The notes beneath the pieces are model-generated. The model searched no databases. It had not been told where the DNA came from and was given only the letters and a program-made list of their open reading frames with translations. Below, piece after piece: positions 48,786 to 56,644 of a stretch of 64,000 nucleotides of DNA; positions within the stretch are counted from its first letter, which is position 1; each line of letters starts with the position of its first letter. The stretch is taken from assembly GCF_000333035.1 (NCBI RefSeq), contig NZ_BANU01000025.1:22857-86856 (forward strand), given 5' to 3'. Origin of the DNA: Gordonia sihwensis NBRC 108236 (GTDB taxonomy: Bacteria; Actinomycetota; Actinomycetes; Mycobacteriales; Mycobacteriaceae). Position numbers and translations under genes: made by a program.

Positions 48786-50053
48786 GCGGCACTCCGTTCG
48801 ATAGAGGTCTGCTCGGCCGGCGCCGCGACGGAGGGGCGCCGGCGGAACACCCACCGCAGCCCGACGAAACGTGTCGCGGTGGCGACGAGGTTGGAGGCGA
48901 CCAGGACGGCCAGTTCCAGTGCGCGGCCGGCATCCGGGTTCCAGCGGTGCAACGCGAAGAGCGAACCCGCCGTCACCGCCCAGCCGAAGAGGAACACACC
49001 CCACCCGAACAGGTGGTGCCGCGCCCGGTCCTGGCGCCCGCGGACGCCGAAGGTGAAGCGGCGGTTGGCCGCGGTGTTCAGCACCGCGGTGATCGCCAGC
49101 GCCAGGAAGTTGGCGGCCTGTGCACCGGCCGGCCGCAACAGGAGATACAGAAGCGCGAACGCCACCGTCGACACCAGGCCGACGGCGCAGAACCGGGCCA
49201 GCTGACCGACCATTCCGTGCGGCACACCGTCGATCACCGGCCCCGGCAATCGATCCCGTCCGAGTGTCTTGCGCAGTTCGGCCACCGGGATCCGACCGGT
49301 GGCGAGCGCCCAGCCGACGCGTGCGCACCCGCGCAGATCGGCGATCGCGGTGGCGACGATGTCGACTGAACTGTCGGGATCGTCGATCCAATCCACCGGA
49401 ACCTCCGCGATTCGCAGACCGACGCGTTCGGCGAGAACCAGCAGTTCGGTGTCGAAGAACCATCCGGTGTCCTCGACGTACGGCAGCAGTCCGCGGGCCA
49501 CATCGGTGCGCATCGCCTTGAAGCCGCACTGCGCGTCGGAGAAGCGGGCGCCCATCGCGGTGCGCAGGATCAGGTTGTACGAGCGCGAGATGAACTCCCG
49601 CTTGGCGCCCCGGATCACCCGGGACGAGTGCGACAGCCGAGTGCCGATCGCGATGTCGGAGTGCCCCGAGATCAAGGGGGCGATGAGCGGCATCAGCGCA
49701 TTGAGGTCGGTGGAGAGATCGACGTCGCAGTACGCGACGATCTGAGCGTCATTGTCGCGCCAGACGTGGTTGAGCGCCCGCCCCCGCCCCTTCAAGTCGA
49801 GGTGGACCACGCGAACGCCCGGGATCTCCGCCTGCAGCCTCAGCGCGATCGCGAGGGTCGAGTCCGTACTCGCATTGTCGGCCACGGTGATCCGCGCCGG
49901 ATACGGCACGCTGTCGGCCAGATGGCGGTGCAGCCGGCGAACCGACTGCTCCAGATCGTCTTCTTCGTTGTAGACCGGCATCACCACATCGAGGACCGGT
50001 CGGTCGGGCACCGACTCGCCCTCGGTCGATGCCCGGCTCAGAACTTCTGTCAT
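48782..50053 (-). CDS. GT2 polyprenyl-phosphate glycosyltransferase fused to GtrA domain, 423 aa
   Basis: The N-terminal half (about 20-260) is a DPM1-like GT2 domain with VVMPVYNEEDDLEQSV, the metal-binding YCDVDLSTD motif near 120 and the acceptor region SDAQCGFKAMR. The C-terminal part (about 285-410) has four helices of the GtrA family (QLARFCAVGLVSTVAFALLYLL, NRRFTFGVRG), thought to flip or position the lipid-linked sugar. It would charge polyprenyl phosphate with a hexose. ATG 50053 is chosen by family alignment. Coupled by ATGA to the GT39 gene. Confidence 0.9.
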   Translation of the reverse strand: MTEVLSRASTEGESVPDRPVLDVVMPVYNEEDDLEQSVRRLHRHLADSVPYPARITVADNASTDSTLAIALRLQAEIPGVRVVHLDLKGRGRALNHVWRDNDAQIVAYCDVDLSTDLNALMPLIAPLISGHSDIAIGTRLSHSSRVIRGAKREFISRSYNLILRTAMGARFSDAQCGFKAMRTDVARGLLPYVEDTGWFFDTELLVLAERVGLRIAEVPVDWIDDPDSSVDIVATAIADLRGCARVGWALATGRIPVAELRKTLGRDRLPGPVIDGVPHGMVGQLARFCAVGLVSTVAFALLYLLLRPAGAQAANFLALAITAVLNTAANRRFTFGVRGRQDRARHHLFGWGVFLFGWAVTAGSLFALHRWNPDAGRALELAVLVASNLVATATRFVGLRWVFRRRPSVAAPAEQTSIERSAA

Positions 50054-50160
50054 GGCTACGAGAATCGTGCGGTTCGCTCCCGCGGCCCTGGGCCACTGCT
50101 GGGAGATTCCTGTGGATGACGGAGTCGTTACAGTCCGGGAGCGGCGATACATTGGGCGCC

Positions 50161-52257
50161 ATGGTCACGTCCCCACCGCAGCAGCTCACTCCCCCGCAGC
50201 GGGAGATCGCCGATCAGGTCATCACCTCGCTCGCCGGCCCCGACGCCCGGCTGCGGGCGGACCAGGAGACTGCGGTGGCAGCCCTGGCCGCGCCCGGCGC
50301 CCGCGTGCTCGTGGTGCAGGCCACCGGCTGGGGCAAGTCCGCCGTGTACTGGGCGGCCACGGCCGTCATCCGTGCGGCCGGCGGCGGACCGACCCTCATC
50401 GTCTCGCCACTGCTGTCGCTGATGCGCGACCAGGTGGCGGCGGCCACGCGCGGCGGACTGCGTGCTGCCACAGTGAATTCGGCGAATATCGACGAATGGT
50501 CGGCCATCGAGGGCGCGTTGCTCGACGGTTCGCTCGACGTACTGCTCGTGTCGCCCGAACGACTCGCCAATCCGGGTTTCGGTCGCCGCGTGCTCGAAGC
50601 TCTCGCCGGGCGGCTCGGCCTGGTCGTGATCGACGAGGCCCACGCCATCTCCGACTGGGGACACGACTTCCGTCCCGACTACCGGCGCGTGTCGGACGTG
50701 CTTCAGCGGCTGAATCCGCAGACCTCCGTGCTGGCGACCACTGCCACCGCCAACGCCCGCGTCACCGACGACGTCGCGGCGCAGCTCGGCGACGCCACGC
50801 TTGTCCTGCGCGGCCCGTTGGCACGGAAGTCATTGCATCTCAACGTGATCGATGGACTCGACCCACTGCAGCGGTACGCCTGGGTGGCACAGGAACTACC
50901 GATGCTTCCCGGTTCCGGAATCGTCTACGTGCTCACCGTCGCGGACGCCGATCGCCTTGTCCGGGCGATCCGCGCCGTCCACGGGGACGAACTCGCGGTC
51001 GCGGCCTACACCGGCGGACTGCCCGCCGAGGAAAGGCATCGCCTCGAAGACGATCTGCTCGCGGGCCGCGTCAAAGCTCTCATCGCGACGTCGGCGCTCG
51101 GGATGGGTTTCGACAAACCGGATCTGGGGTTCGTCGTGCATGTGGGAGCACCGCCGTCTCCGGTCTCGTACTACCAGCAGGTGGGCCGTGCCGGCCGTGC
51201 GCTCGACGAGGCGGTGGTGATGCTCCTCGCCTCCCGGCTCGACGACGCGATCTGGGAGCATTTCGCCACCGCGACGATCCCCGACCCGGCGCGCATGGAA
51301 CGACTGCTGCAGACGCTGGGCGACGCCGACGGCCCGATGACGGTCCCGGGCCTGGAGTCCGCGACCGGTATCCGCCGCGGCCGCGTGGAACTGATGTGCA
51401 AACAGTTGGCGGTCGACGGAGTGGTCGAGCGATCGAGCGAGGGGTGGTCGGTCACCGGGAAGCCCTGGGTGTACGACGCCGAGCACTACGAGGGCGTCCT
51501 CGCCGTCCGGCGTCGCGAGGCCGACATCATGCGCTCGTTCATCCGCGGCGAGAAGTGCCTCATGCGTCTGCTAACCGAGTCCCTCGACGATCCTCGCTCC
51601 CAGGACTGCGGGCGCTGCTCGGTGTGCCGGGGCGAGATCACCCCCGGGCTCGCCGAGGCACCGGAGACCCGGATCGTCGCCGAGGTCGGAGCCGTGCTGC
51701 GGCGCGACGCCGAACTCCTCGAACCCCGCAAGATGTGGCCGGGCGGCGCCTTCGGCAGCCGCGGCCGGATCCCGCCCGGCGCCATGGCCGAACCGGGACG
51801 GGTGCTGGCCTTCGCCGACGCACCCCAGTGGCGCGATGTCCTCGACGCCGCGAAGGCGGGCGACTCGGAGGCGTCGAGCGCTCTCGCCGAAGCCGCCGTG
51901 ACCGTGGTCGCGCAGTGGGGACGGTCGTCGGGAGTGCGGCCGGACGTGATCTACTCGCTCGACCTCACGGGCGGCACGCTGGCCGCTACCCTCGCTCAAC
52001 GACTGCGCGAGGTGGGCCGCCGCACCGGCGACGCGCTCCCGGTGCGGCCCGGCCCGCGGCCCGGTCGAGAGGCCACCGGCGCGGACGAGGCGGCGTACTG
52101 GCGCGACCACCTCGGGCCCATGCCCGCTGTGTCGGGCGCGGTGCTCCTGGTGATCGACGAGACCGGGTCCGGCTGGCCGGTCACCCTCGCCGCCGCGGCA
52201 CTGCGCGAGTCCGGGGCCTCCGCCGTCCTGCCGCTGGTGGTCCACAAGACCGCGTGA
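50161..52257 (+). CDS. RecQ-like DNA helicase with Cys4 zinc site and PRTase-like C-terminus, 698 aa
   Basis: Superfamily 2 helicase. The Q-motif region (RADQETAVAAL) precedes Walker A QATGWGKSA near 53-61. DEAH is near 158 in VIDEAHAISDWGHDFRPDY, and motif VI is QVGRAGRA near 342. A Zn-binding set C-x16-C-x2-C-x2-C lies at about 466-488. The last hundred residues lack the HRDC domain and instead read like a phosphoribosyltransferase fold (PDVIYSLDLTGGTLA, then LLVIDETGSGWPVTLAAAALRESGA). This composite plan recurs in actinobacterial RecQ-like proteins. A role in DNA repair or fork processing is inferred. Confidence 0.87.
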   Translation: MVTSPPQQLTPPQREIADQVITSLAGPDARLRADQETAVAALAAPGARVLVVQATGWGKSAVYWAATAVIRAAGGGPTLIVSPLLSLMRDQVAAATRGGLRAATVNSANIDEWSAIEGALLDGSLDVLLVSPERLANPGFGRRVLEALAGRLGLVVIDEAHAISDWGHDFRPDYRRVSDVLQRLNPQTSVLATTATANARVTDDVAAQLGDATLVLRGPLARKSLHLNVIDGLDPLQRYAWVAQELPMLPGSGIVYVLTVADADRLVRAIRAVHGDELAVAAYTGGLPAEERHRLEDDLLAGRVKALIATSALGMGFDKPDLGFVVHVGAPPSPVSYYQQVGRAGRALDEAVVMLLASRLDDAIWEHFATATIPDPARMERLLQTLGDADGPMTVPGLESATGIRRGRVELMCKQLAVDGVVERSSEGWSVTGKPWVYDAEHYEGVLAVRRREADIMRSFIRGEKCLMRLLTESLDDPRSQDCGRCSVCRGEITPGLAEAPETRIVAEVGAVLRRDAELLEPRKMWPGGAFGSRGRIPPGAMAEPGRVLAFADAPQWRDVLDAAKAGDSEASSALAEAAVTVVAQWGRSSGVRPDVIYSLDLTGGTLAATLAQRLREVGRRTGDALPVRPGPRPGREATGADEAAYWRDHLGPMPAVSGAVLLVIDETGSGWPVTLAAAALRESGASAVLPLVVHKTA

Positions 52258-52274
52258 GGCGCGGCCGCGACGCC

Positions 52275-52700
52275 TCAGTCCGGGACGTTCTCCCCGTAGC
52301 CGAGCGCGCGCAGGCTGACGCGAATCCGCTCGGCGGCGTCGTCGAGCGACTCCGGCGAGGGATTCTGGTCGGCCTTGGTCAGATCGAACGACTCCAGCGA
52401 GTGCGCCGGGAACACGTGGATGTGCAGGTGCGGCACTTCCAGACCGGCGATCAGCATGCCCATCCGCGGGGCGTCGAAGGCGTCCTTGACCGCTCGGCCG
52501 ATCTTCTGCGACACGTCGGTCATATGCGTGAACGTGGGCGTGTCGATCTGCTCCCAGTGATCGATCTCCTTGCGCGGCACCACCAGCACGTGCCCCGGAG
52601 TGACCGGCGCGATGGTCATGAAGCCGACCGAGACGCCGTCCTTCCAGACGAAGCGGCCCGGCAGATCGCCGTTGATGATGTGCGTGAAGACCGAAGGCAT
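52275..52700 (-). CDS. HIT-family nucleotide hydrolase/transferase, 141 aa
   Basis: The histidine triad is His91-x-His93-x-His95 in VPHLHIHVFP, with the family's earlier block VTPGHVLVVPRKEIDHW near 33-49. HIT proteins hydrolyse AMP-linked substrates such as AMP-lysine or dinucleoside polyphosphates. A HIT gene is also beside phoPR in M. tuberculosis, from memory, which supports orthology. It is convergent with the RecQ-like gene and follows phoR by 21 bases in the same direction. Confidence 0.92.
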   Translation of the reverse strand: MPSVFTHIINGDLPGRFVWKDGVSVGFMTIAPVTPGHVLVVPRKEIDHWEQIDTPTFTHMTDVSQKIGRAVKDAFDAPRMGMLIAGLEVPHLHIHVFPAHSLESFDLTKADQNPSPESLDDAAERIRVSLRALGYGENVPD

Positions 52701-52721
52701 GACCCGAGTGTAGGATGAGCC

Positions 52722-54260
52722 TCAGACCTCCGCAGGCGGGTGGTCCGGCTCGTCGGTTCCGGCGGCGCCGGCGAATCCCGCGGTGTCGATCCGGGGCAGG
52801 ATGAACCAGAATCGCGCGCCCTCGCCCGGTGCGGTGTCGACCCCGACCCGGCCGCCGTGGGCGTCGACGAGCGCCGCCACGATGGAGAGGCCGAGTCCGT
52901 TCCCGGCCCCCGGGACCTCTCGGTGGCGGGAGTGATCGCCCCGGTAGAAGCGCTCGAAGACATGCTCGGCGTCCTCGGCCGTCATTCCCGGTCCGTCGTC
53001 GGCCACCGTGACCCGCACGTCCGACGGCGACGATTCCACGACCACCCGGATGTGCGCGTCCGGCCCCGCGTGGGCGACGGCGTTCCCGACCAGATTGCGC
53101 ACCACCTGTGTCAGCCGGGCGACGTCGCCGACCACCACCGGATCGCCGGTGGCGGACGGAACGTCGAAGGCGATGTCCGATCCGGGCGCGCCGGCCCGCG
53201 CCCCCTCGACGGCGTCGGCCACCAACGGCACGATCTCCACCTCGCCGCGGTTCAGCGGGCGCTGGGCGTCGAGCCGCGCGAGGATCAGCAGGTCCTCCAC
53301 GAGCAGGCTCATCCGGTCGGCCTCCGACGAGATCCGGCGGACCGCGTCGCCGGAGTCCACCGCGCCCATCGAGAGCAGCTCGGAGAACCCCTTGATGGAC
53401 GTGAGCGGTGTCCGCAGCTCATGCGATGCGTCGGCGACGAACCGGCGCATCTTCTCCTCCGACCGCCGGGCCTGCTGCTCGGATCGGGCAGTCGCCGCGA
53501 AGGCCGCCTGGATCTGCGTCAGCATGGCGTTCACCGACCGGCCCAGACTGCCCACCTCGGTGTTCTCCGGCGCTTCGGCGACTCGCCGGTGCAGGTCGCC
53601 TCCCGCGATCGCGTGCGCGGTCTCCTCCACGCGGCGCAGCGGGCGCAGGCTCGACCGTACGAGCAGCGAGCTGAGCACGCCGATCACGATCACCACGACG
53701 GCGCCGATCCCCACCTGCAGCCAGATGAGACGGTTCATCGTCTCCTGGACGTCGGTGAGCGGGATCGCCACCACCGTGGACCCGAAGTCCGACTGCCGCT
53801 TGATGACCCTCCACTGCGGCCCCGGGCCGGCGGAGTCGACGGTCGTCGGCGCCGCGTCGCCGTCGGGCAGTGAACTCAGGTCCGGGCTCGACGAGAAGTC
53901 GCTGATCGTCAGGGTCATTCCGGTCGGCAGTTCCGTGGACACGTAGTACTGCGACGGCGGGCGCTTGGGGCCGGGCGGGCCGGTCCGGTGGTCGGTGGAG
54001 AGATCGCGGGGCCGGGCCCAGCCGTTGACGGCGTCGTCCAGCCCGGCGTCGGTACGCGAGATGAGGTTGCCGCGCATCGCCGAGGTGACCGCGAAACCGG
54101 AGAACACCAGACCGAGGGCGACGAGGACGGCGGTCAGCACCACCAGCGAGATCCGCAGCGGCACGCCGCGGCGCCCGCCACGGTGCGGCAGGTGCGGATG
54201 CGGAGGGGGTGGGCCGGGCGGTTGCGGAGCGGGGCCGACGCCGGGCGGATTCATCGTCAT
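52722..54260 (-). CDS. phoR: PhoR-type sensor histidine kinase, 512 aa
   Basis: A Pro/His-rich cytoplasmic start is followed by a first helix (about 37-62), an extracytoplasmic sensor of about 120 residues, a second helix (about 185-205), a HAMP domain with RPLRRVEETAHAIAGGDL, and the HisKA dimer with the phospho-accepting His in VADASHELRTPLTSIKG near 278. The ATPase N-box is QVVRNLVGNAVAHA, with G-boxes DDGPGM and GNGLGLSI. The partner gene phoP immediately precedes it with an ATGA overlap. In M. tuberculosis PhoPR controls acid response, surface lipids and secretion. Confidence 0.88.
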   Translation of the reverse strand: MTMNPPGVGPAPQPPGPPPPHPHLPHRGGRRGVPLRISLVVLTAVLVALGLVFSGFAVTSAMRGNLISRTDAGLDDAVNGWARPRDLSTDHRTGPPGPKRPPSQYYVSTELPTGMTLTISDFSSSPDLSSLPDGDAAPTTVDSAGPGPQWRVIKRQSDFGSTVVAIPLTDVQETMNRLIWLQVGIGAVVVIVIGVLSSLLVRSSLRPLRRVEETAHAIAGGDLHRRVAEAPENTEVGSLGRSVNAMLTQIQAAFAATARSEQQARRSEEKMRRFVADASHELRTPLTSIKGFSELLSMGAVDSGDAVRRISSEADRMSLLVEDLLILARLDAQRPLNRGEVEIVPLVADAVEGARAGAPGSDIAFDVPSATGDPVVVGDVARLTQVVRNLVGNAVAHAGPDAHIRVVVESSPSDVRVTVADDGPGMTAEDAEHVFERFYRGDHSRHREVPGAGNGLGLSIVAALVDAHGGRVGVDTAPGEGARFWFILPRIDTAGFAGAAGTDEPDHPPAEV

Positions 54261-54964
54261 TCGCGGGGCTCACGCATCACGTATCCCACGCCGCGCAGCG
54301 TGTGGATGAGCCGCTTGGGCCCGGTGTCGATCTTGCGGCGCAGGTAGGAGACGTACGATTCGACGACGTTCACGTCACCGCCGAAGTCGTAGCTCCACAC
54401 GTGGTCGAGGATCCGCGGCTTCGACAGCACGGTCCCGGCGTTGACCATGAAGTACCGGAGCAGGGTGAACTCGGTCGGTGAGAGCGAGACCAGTTCACCG
54501 TTCTTGAACACCTCGTGCGTCTCGTCGTCGAGTTCCAGATCGGAGAAGACGATTCGGGTCGGTTCCGCCTCGCCTTCGCCGAAGCCGCTGCGCCGCAGCA
54601 GAACGGCCAGCCGCGCCACCACCTCCTCGAGACTGAACGGCTTGGTGACGTAGTCGTCGCCGCCGATCGTGAGTCCGTTCACCTTGTCCTCCACCGAGTC
54701 CCGGGCCGAGAGGAACAGGGCCGGGGCGTCCACACCGTCGGCCCGCAGGCGCCGGAGCAGGCCGAACCCGTCCATCCCCGGCATCATCACATCGAGGACC
54801 AGGACGTCCGGCCTGAAGGTACGGACGACGTCGAGCGCGCGCGGTCCGTCGGCGGCGGCGACGACCTCGTATCCCTGGAATTTCAACGACACCGACAGCA
54901 GTTCCCTGATGTTCTCCTCATCGTCGACGACGAGGACCTTGGCGGGTTTGTCAGCAGAAGTCAT
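54257..54964 (-). CDS. phoP: PhoP-type OmpR-family response regulator, 235 aa
   Basis: Receiver domain (about 8-125) with acidic pocket DDEE at 14-17, phosphorylated Asp58 in VLVLDVMMPGMDGFG, and Lys in DDYVTKPFSLEEVVARL. The OmpR-type winged helix begins at about 140. LSPTEFTLLRYFMVNAGTVLSKPRILDHVW and GGDVNVVESYVSYLRRKIDTG are almost the M. tuberculosis PhoP sequence, which separates it from the paralogues MtrA, PrrA and TcrX. It should bind TCACAG-type direct repeats. One TCACAG occurs 59 bases upstream of its start, near 55019-55024, and may be part of an autoregulatory site. Confidence 0.93.
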   Translation of the reverse strand: MTSADKPAKVLVVDDEENIRELLSVSLKFQGYEVVAAADGPRALDVVRTFRPDVLVLDVMMPGMDGFGLLRRLRADGVDAPALFLSARDSVEDKVNGLTIGGDDYVTKPFSLEEVVARLAVLLRRSGFGEGEAEPTRIVFSDLELDDETHEVFKNGELVSLSPTEFTLLRYFMVNAGTVLSKPRILDHVWSYDFGGDVNVVESYVSYLRRKIDTGPKRLIHTLRGVGYVMREPRE

Positions 54965-55016
54965 GGTTCCAGCTTGCCTGCCCCTCCGGCGGTCCGACTG
55001 GCAAGAACCTGGGAGA

Positions 55017-56213
55017 TCACTGTGAGGGTCGCGCCCGGCCGTGCTGCCGCATCAGCGGCGACGGGAATCCCGGCGCCGGCCGATCGTCCCCCAGCCACCG
55101 GGTGAGCTCGTCGGCCCGCTCGGCGAGCGCGTCGCGGGCCTCGGCGGGAAGGTCTTCGAGCGGAACCACCCTCACCCCCTGTTCGGTCAGCACCCAGCCG
55201 CCGACGATCCGCCCGTCCCACCAGGCCGTCTGTCCTCCGTTGCCGGTGCGGTCGAACAACTCCGGACCGTGGGATCCCAGATAGAAGTCGCGCTCCCGCC
55301 AGCCCATGGTGGCCGGGTCCAGGCCGGGCAGCAGCAGTGCCCGCGGCGGCACCGGCTCCACCTCCGCGAGATCGTCGGACATCAGATAGCCCGTGGCACC
55401 CGAGTCCAGTTCCACCTCGGTCACCGGCAGCGATGCCAGTGCGGCGCGCACCGCGGTCTTGGTGGTGCCGAGCCACCACACCAGATCGGCTTCGGTGCCC
55501 GGACCGTACCGGCGCAGCCACCGCTCCACCAGTGCGACGTGCCCCGCCGCCTCGTCGACATGCGGCAGGGGCGCCCCCAGCCACGACGACATCGACGTCC
55601 ACGACGGCCGCGAGCGGTGCCAGTCGGCGGCGTTCGGGCCGCGCACCACCTCTCCCCGCGCGGCCAGATGGTTGAGCATTCGGGGCAGCATCGGCGACGG
55701 TCCGCCGTACGACTTGCCGTGGTCGCGCATGATCTCGATGTCGAACTCCGGCAACCGTCTCCGCAACTCCGGTGCCGAAAGTGCGGCCCCGTCGGAGAGC
55801 TCCGCGAGAATCGCCTCGCGCGCCCGCTCGATCCAGGCCTCCGGATGGTCCGGACCGTCGTCGCGACGCAGATCGCGAAGGATGTTCGTCCGTTCCGAAG
55901 CTGCCACCCGGGGCCCGATCGCGCCGACCGCCTCGGCGAGCACCGGCCGGGTCATCACGAACAGCGTCCGGCGCATCACGAGCTGTTTGACCACCGAGCG
56001 CTCGTCGTACAACGCGGTCTCCACCGTCTGCGGGTCGGGCGCCGCACCCCGGGCCCACGCCGCCAGGTGGACCGTCGACGGCACGGTGGCATGAAGTCCG
56101 ATGACGGCGTCGGCGACCTCGGTGACCCGGTGTCCGGCGGAGCCGTCCAGCAGATGGCGACGCAGCAGCCGAGCGCGCCGCTGACCGTCGCCGACGCGCG
56201 GTCGGGCGGTCAC
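55017..56213 (-). CDS. Winged-helix (HTH_42/AlkZ-fold) DNA-binding protein, 398 aa
   Basis: The N-terminal region (ADAVIGLHATVPSTVHLAAWARG) aligns with the HTH_42 fold used by AlkZ/YcaQ DNA glycosylases. Later blocks MRRTLFVMTRPVLAEAVGA, GTEADLVWWLGTTKTAVRAAL and LLPGLDPATMGWRERD are shared with that family. At the catalytic QxQ/QxD position of AlkZ and YcaQ this protein has His41-Ala-Thr43, so glycosylase activity is doubtful. GTG 56213 overlaps the RidA stop as GTGA, and the three genes to the right of it form one operon with it. Confidence 0.8.
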   Translation of the reverse strand: MTARPRVGDGQRRARLLRRHLLDGSAGHRVTEVADAVIGLHATVPSTVHLAAWARGAAPDPQTVETALYDERSVVKQLVMRRTLFVMTRPVLAEAVGAIGPRVAASERTNILRDLRRDDGPDHPEAWIERAREAILAELSDGAALSAPELRRRLPEFDIEIMRDHGKSYGGPSPMLPRMLNHLAARGEVVRGPNAADWHRSRPSWTSMSSWLGAPLPHVDEAAGHVALVERWLRRYGPGTEADLVWWLGTTKTAVRAALASLPVTEVELDSGATGYLMSDDLAEVEPVPPRALLLPGLDPATMGWRERDFYLGSHGPELFDRTGNGGQTAWWDGRIVGGWVLTEQGVRVVPLEDLPAEARDALAERADELTRWLGDDRPAPGFPSPLMRQHGRARPSQ

Positions 56214-56644
56214 ACCGAGCCCCGCTCGACCGGGGCGTGCGGGATGTGGCCGCCCGAGACCGCGACGACCGCCTCGATCTCGACCCGCTGCCCCGGGTAG
56301 GGCAGCGCCGACACCCCGAGGACTATCGACGGCGGAGTCGCGTCGAACGCGGTGTCCAGCGCGAGCCACACGGCGCCGAGCTCGTCGGCACCGGCGGCCG
56401 CGACGTAGACGGTCAGTTTCACGATTCCCGATCGCGCGGCGCCCCGCTCCGCGAGCAGGACGTCGAGACACTCGACGGCGCGGCGGACCTGCGCCTCGGG
56501 GTCGTTCGCGCCCACGATCGCGCCGTCGGCGTCGAGTGGCGAGATTCCCGCGGTGAAGATCAGCGCTCCGGGTGCCGTCTGTGCGCCGTAGGCGAATCCG
56601 CCGTCGTGCAGGGTCGCGGACCGGAAGTACTCGGGTTCGGTCAT
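56210..56644 (-). CDS. RidA/YjgF-family protein, 144 aa
   Basis: Small trimer-forming fold with GALIFTAGISPLDADGAIVG near 36, DPEAQVRRAVECLDVLLAE, a KLTVYVAA strand, and the C-terminal PPSIVLGVSALPYPGQRVEIEAVVAV, in which the Arg of the active site is part of GQRVEIEA. RidA proteins hydrolyse reactive enamines or imines. ATG 56644 overlaps the carboxylesterase stop as ATGA and is used rather than an upstream start at 56671. Same operon as the HTH_42 gene. Confidence 0.88.
   Translation of the reverse strand: MTEPEYFRSATLHDGGFAYGAQTAPGALIFTAGISPLDADGAIVGANDPEAQVRRAVECLDVLLAERGAARSGIVKLTVYVAAAGADELGAVWLALDTAFDATPPSIVLGVSALPYPGQRVEIEAVVAVSGGHIPHAPVERGSV

Noticed and set aside
54965..55030. Possible PhoP autoregulatory site (TCACAG near 55019)
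   Set aside because: Only one copy of the half-site was seen and it lies in the end of the neighbouring gene; a PhoP box needs a direct repeat, so it was not listed as a feature.
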